This document shows, piece after piece, positions 6,615-7,409 of a DNA stretch of 7,409 bases; positions within the stretch are counted from its first letter, which is position 1; every line of letters begins with the position of its first letter. The notes beneath the pieces were generated by a model. That model did not search any database. It saw nothing but the letters and a program-made list of their open reading frames with translations, and was not told where the DNA came from. Made by a program: the position numbers and the translations under genes. Source of the DNA: Sphingobacteriales bacterium (GTDB lineage Bacteria > Bacteroidota > Bacteroidia > Chitinophagales > Chitinophagaceae); the NCBI GenBank assembly GCA_947463665.1, contig CANHUD010000114.1:1-7409 (forward strand), read 5' to 3'.

Positions 6615-6642
6615 CAAACGTATCAAATGAACTTCCTTACAA
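6615..6642 (-). promoter_or_regulatory. Bacteroidota-type promoter for the hotdog-nuclease-transferase unit
   Basis: Read on the minus strand, TACGTTTG (6622-6615) is a perfect match to the -7 consensus TAnnTTTG. A TTG (6642-6640) lies 17 bases upstream as a -33 element and overlaps the end of lysA. Transcription would start near 6608, about 45 bases before the ATG at 6562. The predicted leader contains an imperfect dyad (6585-6600), and an outer repeat pair GTTTGC/GCAAAC (6579-6584 and 6614-6619) flanks the start site. Confidence 0.45.
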
Positions 6643-7409
6643 CTCTCCGAGATCGATCTGGTTTCGGATCAGATCCTCAAAAGTATCGCGCTTCCGAATC
6701 AGATGAGTCTCTCCGTTCTTTACCAGAACTTCGGCAGGCTTGAGCCGCGAATTGAAATTACTGCTCATTTCAAATCCATAAGCGCCTGCATTGTAAAAAA
6801 CCAGCAGATCACCTTCCCTGACCTCGTTCAGGGAGCGATCCCAGGCAAACGTGTCCGTCTCACAGATATGCCCTACCACGGTGTACGTCTGTTCAGGTCC
6901 GCCGGGATTTGAAATATTGGAAATTTTATGATAGGCATCGTAGAACATGGGGCGGATCAGATGATTGAATCCACTGTTCACTCCCACAAAAACACGAGCA
7001 GGTGTCTGTTTGATCAGATTCGCTTTTACCACCAGATAACCGGCTTCACTCACCAGGAATTTACCGGGCTCAAACCACACTTCCAGCTTCCGTCCGGATG
7101 CTTCCTGAAATTTACGGAAGGCCTCGGTGACCTGGGCGCCAAGAGCCTCTATATCTGTTTCGGGATCGCCTGCTTTATAGGGAACTTTGAAACCACTTCC
7201 CAGATCAATACATTTGAGATCAGGGAAATAACGGGTCAGATCAAAAAGCACCTTCAACCCCTCGAGGAAAACACCAATATCTTTAATATCCGATCCGGTA
7301 TGTATATGAATGCCCGCCACCTTCAAACCGGTATTGTTCAGGATCCGCTCTACCTCCCCTATCTGGCTGATGGAAATCCCGAATTTACTGTCGACATGCC
7401 CGGTAGAAA
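6637..7409 (-). CDS. lysA: Diaminopimelate decarboxylase, 5' end outside window
   Basis: The frame stays open to the right edge, so the N-terminal part, including the PLP lysine, is missing; 256 residues are present. LysA decarboxylates meso-diaminopimelate to L-lysine in the cytoplasm, using PLP on an alanine-racemase-like barrel. Visible landmarks are S-x-x-x-K-F-G-I near the fragment start, G-I-H-I-H-T-G-S, the phosphate-binding-loop equivalent D-L-G-S-G-F-K-V-P-Y (about residue 68), and F-E-P-G-K-F-L-V-S-E-A-G. Later come the C182-E-T-D-T-F substrate/PLP motif contributed across the dimer, and Y-N-A-G-A-Y-G-F-E-M-S-S-N-F-N. The loop is G-S-G rather than the more common G-G-G, which I believe is usual for Bacteroidota LysA. 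The fragment continues upstream in frame past the TTG at 7326, so that is not the true start. A separate promoter follows its stop, so the downstream unit need not depend on it. Confidence 0.95.
   Translation of the reverse strand, partial: STGHVDSKFGISISQIGEVERILNNTGLKVAGIHIHTGSDIKDIGVFLEGLKVLFDLTRYFPDLKCIDLGSGFKVPYKAGDPETDIEALGAQVTEAFRKFQEASGRKLEVWFEPGKFLVSEAGYLVVKANLIKQTPARVFVGVNSGFNHLIRPMFYDAYHKISNISNPGGPEQTYTVVGHICETDTFAWDRSLNEVREGDLLVFYNAGAYGFEMSSNFNSRLKPAEVLVKNGETHLIRKRDTFEDLIRNQIDLGEL

Overview
The window looks like chromosomal DNA from a member of the Bacteroidota, possibly a Chitinophagaceae-like lineage. The evidence is a GH2 glycosidase with the D-Q-G-W-W-P-D-G-L-Y-T motif, a LysA of the C-E-T-D-T-F type, A/T-rich start regions without clear Shine-Dalgarno sequences, and a TAnnTTTG-type -7 box. 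Most genes are near 50-55% GC in lines counted by hand. Genus is not resolved. There are seven protein genes and no RNA gene, insertion sequence or CRISPR array, and no gene-free stretch longer than 300 bases.

Left part, plus strand: the 3' two thirds or so of a family 2 glycoside hydrolase runs in from the left edge. It overlaps by 4 bases (ATGA) a DadA-like FAD-dependent amino-acid oxidoreductase. A 152-base A/T-rich gap follows, with a weak terminator candidate, a repeated ATAATTATT motif and a possible promoter. Next is a lower-GC gene for an uncharacterised protein that resembles NodB-fold polysaccharide deacetylases.

Right part, minus strand: the 3' part of lysA (diaminopimelate decarboxylase) enters from the right edge. 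After 74 bases holding a good Bacteroidota-type promoter comes a compact three-gene unit: a DUF4442/hotdog protein, a beta-CASP metallo-beta-lactamase ribonuclease (ATGA overlap) and a protein related to arginyl/leucyl-tRNA-protein transferases (14-base gap, GTG start). The transferase homologue keeps the family's overall layout but lacks the N-terminal cysteines.

The two halves converge at 3853/3871 with 17 bases between stop codons. A perfect 10-bp hairpin and an alternative 12-bp hairpin sharing one arm lie just inside the end of the minus-strand gene. No known multi-gene defence or mobile system is visible. The most promising leads are the cysteine-less transferase homologue beside an RNA-type beta-CASP nuclease, the unusual NodB-like protein, and the competing hairpins at the convergent junction.
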